Source of the DNA: Anodontia alba
Lineage: Eukaryota; Mollusca; Bivalvia; Lucinida; Lucinidae
Length of the DNA: 64,000 nucleotides
Direction of reading: 5' to 3'
NCBI GenBank assembly: GCA_964016985.1
Contig: OZ024825.1
Coordinates: 2,167,501 to 2,231,500 of the forward strand
Shown piece by piece: positions 63,893-64,000 of the stretch. The position numbers and the translations under genes were made by a program. A model generated the notes under the pieces. It had not been told where the DNA came from and did no database searches. It saw only the letters and a program-made list of their open reading frames with translations. Each line of letters begins with the position of its first letter. The stretch's first letter is position 1.

Positions 63893-64000
63893 CTCCAGAT
63901 AAGAGGGTATCCAGATAAAATATTTGTCTTATTTTTCCATGAAAATGCTTGTTGTGAGTACCCATCAGAAGCGCCTCTCTGAGGTGCTTCTAATGAGTAC
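63893..64000. mobile_element. M5 MITE, copy 3, cut by window end
   Basis: CTCCAGATAAGAGGGTATCC start, GTCTTATTTTTCCATGAAAA stem and GTGAGTACCCATCAGAAGCG / CTTCTAATGAGTAC core; the right end lies beyond the window. Confidence 0.65.

Noticed and set aside
1..64000. Bacterial or viral genes, operons, ribosomal RNA
   Set aside because: None recognised; all long frames are LINE proteins.

Overview
The window looks like intergenic and intronic DNA from an invertebrate animal nuclear genome, most probably a bivalve mollusc. This is an inference from the style of the repeats: LINEs of the CR1/L2 and RTE-like sort, tRNA-derived SINEs, very many short palindromic non-autonomous elements, and spliced exons with GT/AG borders. 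No marker gene fixes the species. Overall it is AT-rich, with long homopolymers and microsatellites, and has no operons or bacterial features.

Genes. The only host gene I can support well is a small Ly6/uPAR-type three-finger, GPI-anchored protein on the plus strand (exons 29417-29515 and 30408-30647, with a possible signal-peptide exon at 26335-26388). Two Ser/Thr-rich stretches bounded by splice signals (17527-17853 and 20340-20426, both in intron phase 1) may be exons of a secreted or surface mucin-like protein. A GC-rich open stretch at 11720-12049 may be an exon or a gene relic.

Autonomous retroelements. Three copies of a CR1/L2-type LINE are present: 1833-5683 (minus, endonuclease plus RT, broken by one frameshift), 6974-8490 (minus, 5'-truncated) and 20817-23888 (plus, 5'-truncated, 874 open codons, 6-bp target duplication). 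Two further, more decayed LINEs of other types lie at 36905-38178 and 42270-43740. SINEs: a tRNA-headed family (20474, 32222, 39551, 55529, 61310), a tRNA-Leu-like one (46869), a third tRNA-headed one (48130), and a SINE-like family sharing a similar 3' end (9639, 12394, 39863).

Non-autonomous DNA elements dominate. I assigned working names M1-M12 to families recognised by their repetition inside the window. Most are foldbacks whose two halves form long hairpins. The outstanding feature is modularity: the same hairpin cores and the same stem segment recur inside families whose termini are quite different. Other notable items are a 90-bp perfect spacerless palindrome (16001-16090), a 477-bp TIR element with a 6-bp target duplication and many GTAGGG repeats (60105-60581), and nested insertions (SINE, then element, then palindromic MITE, then LINE at 20474-24789).

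Layout: 1-1830 repeat debris; 1833-8626 two LINEs; 8627-17500 MITEs and unassigned DNA; 17500-20430 possible exons; 20474-24789 nested block; 25000-29300 MITEs and ACGT arrays; 26335-30647 Ly6 gene; 30700-36400 MITEs, SINE, microsatellites; 36672-40228 a 22-bp satellite invaded by a LINE and two SINEs; 40300-50600 MITEs, LINE relic, AGT array, SINEs; 50800-64000 decayed MITEs, a 64-bp minisatellite, SINEs and unassigned DNA that could be intron.
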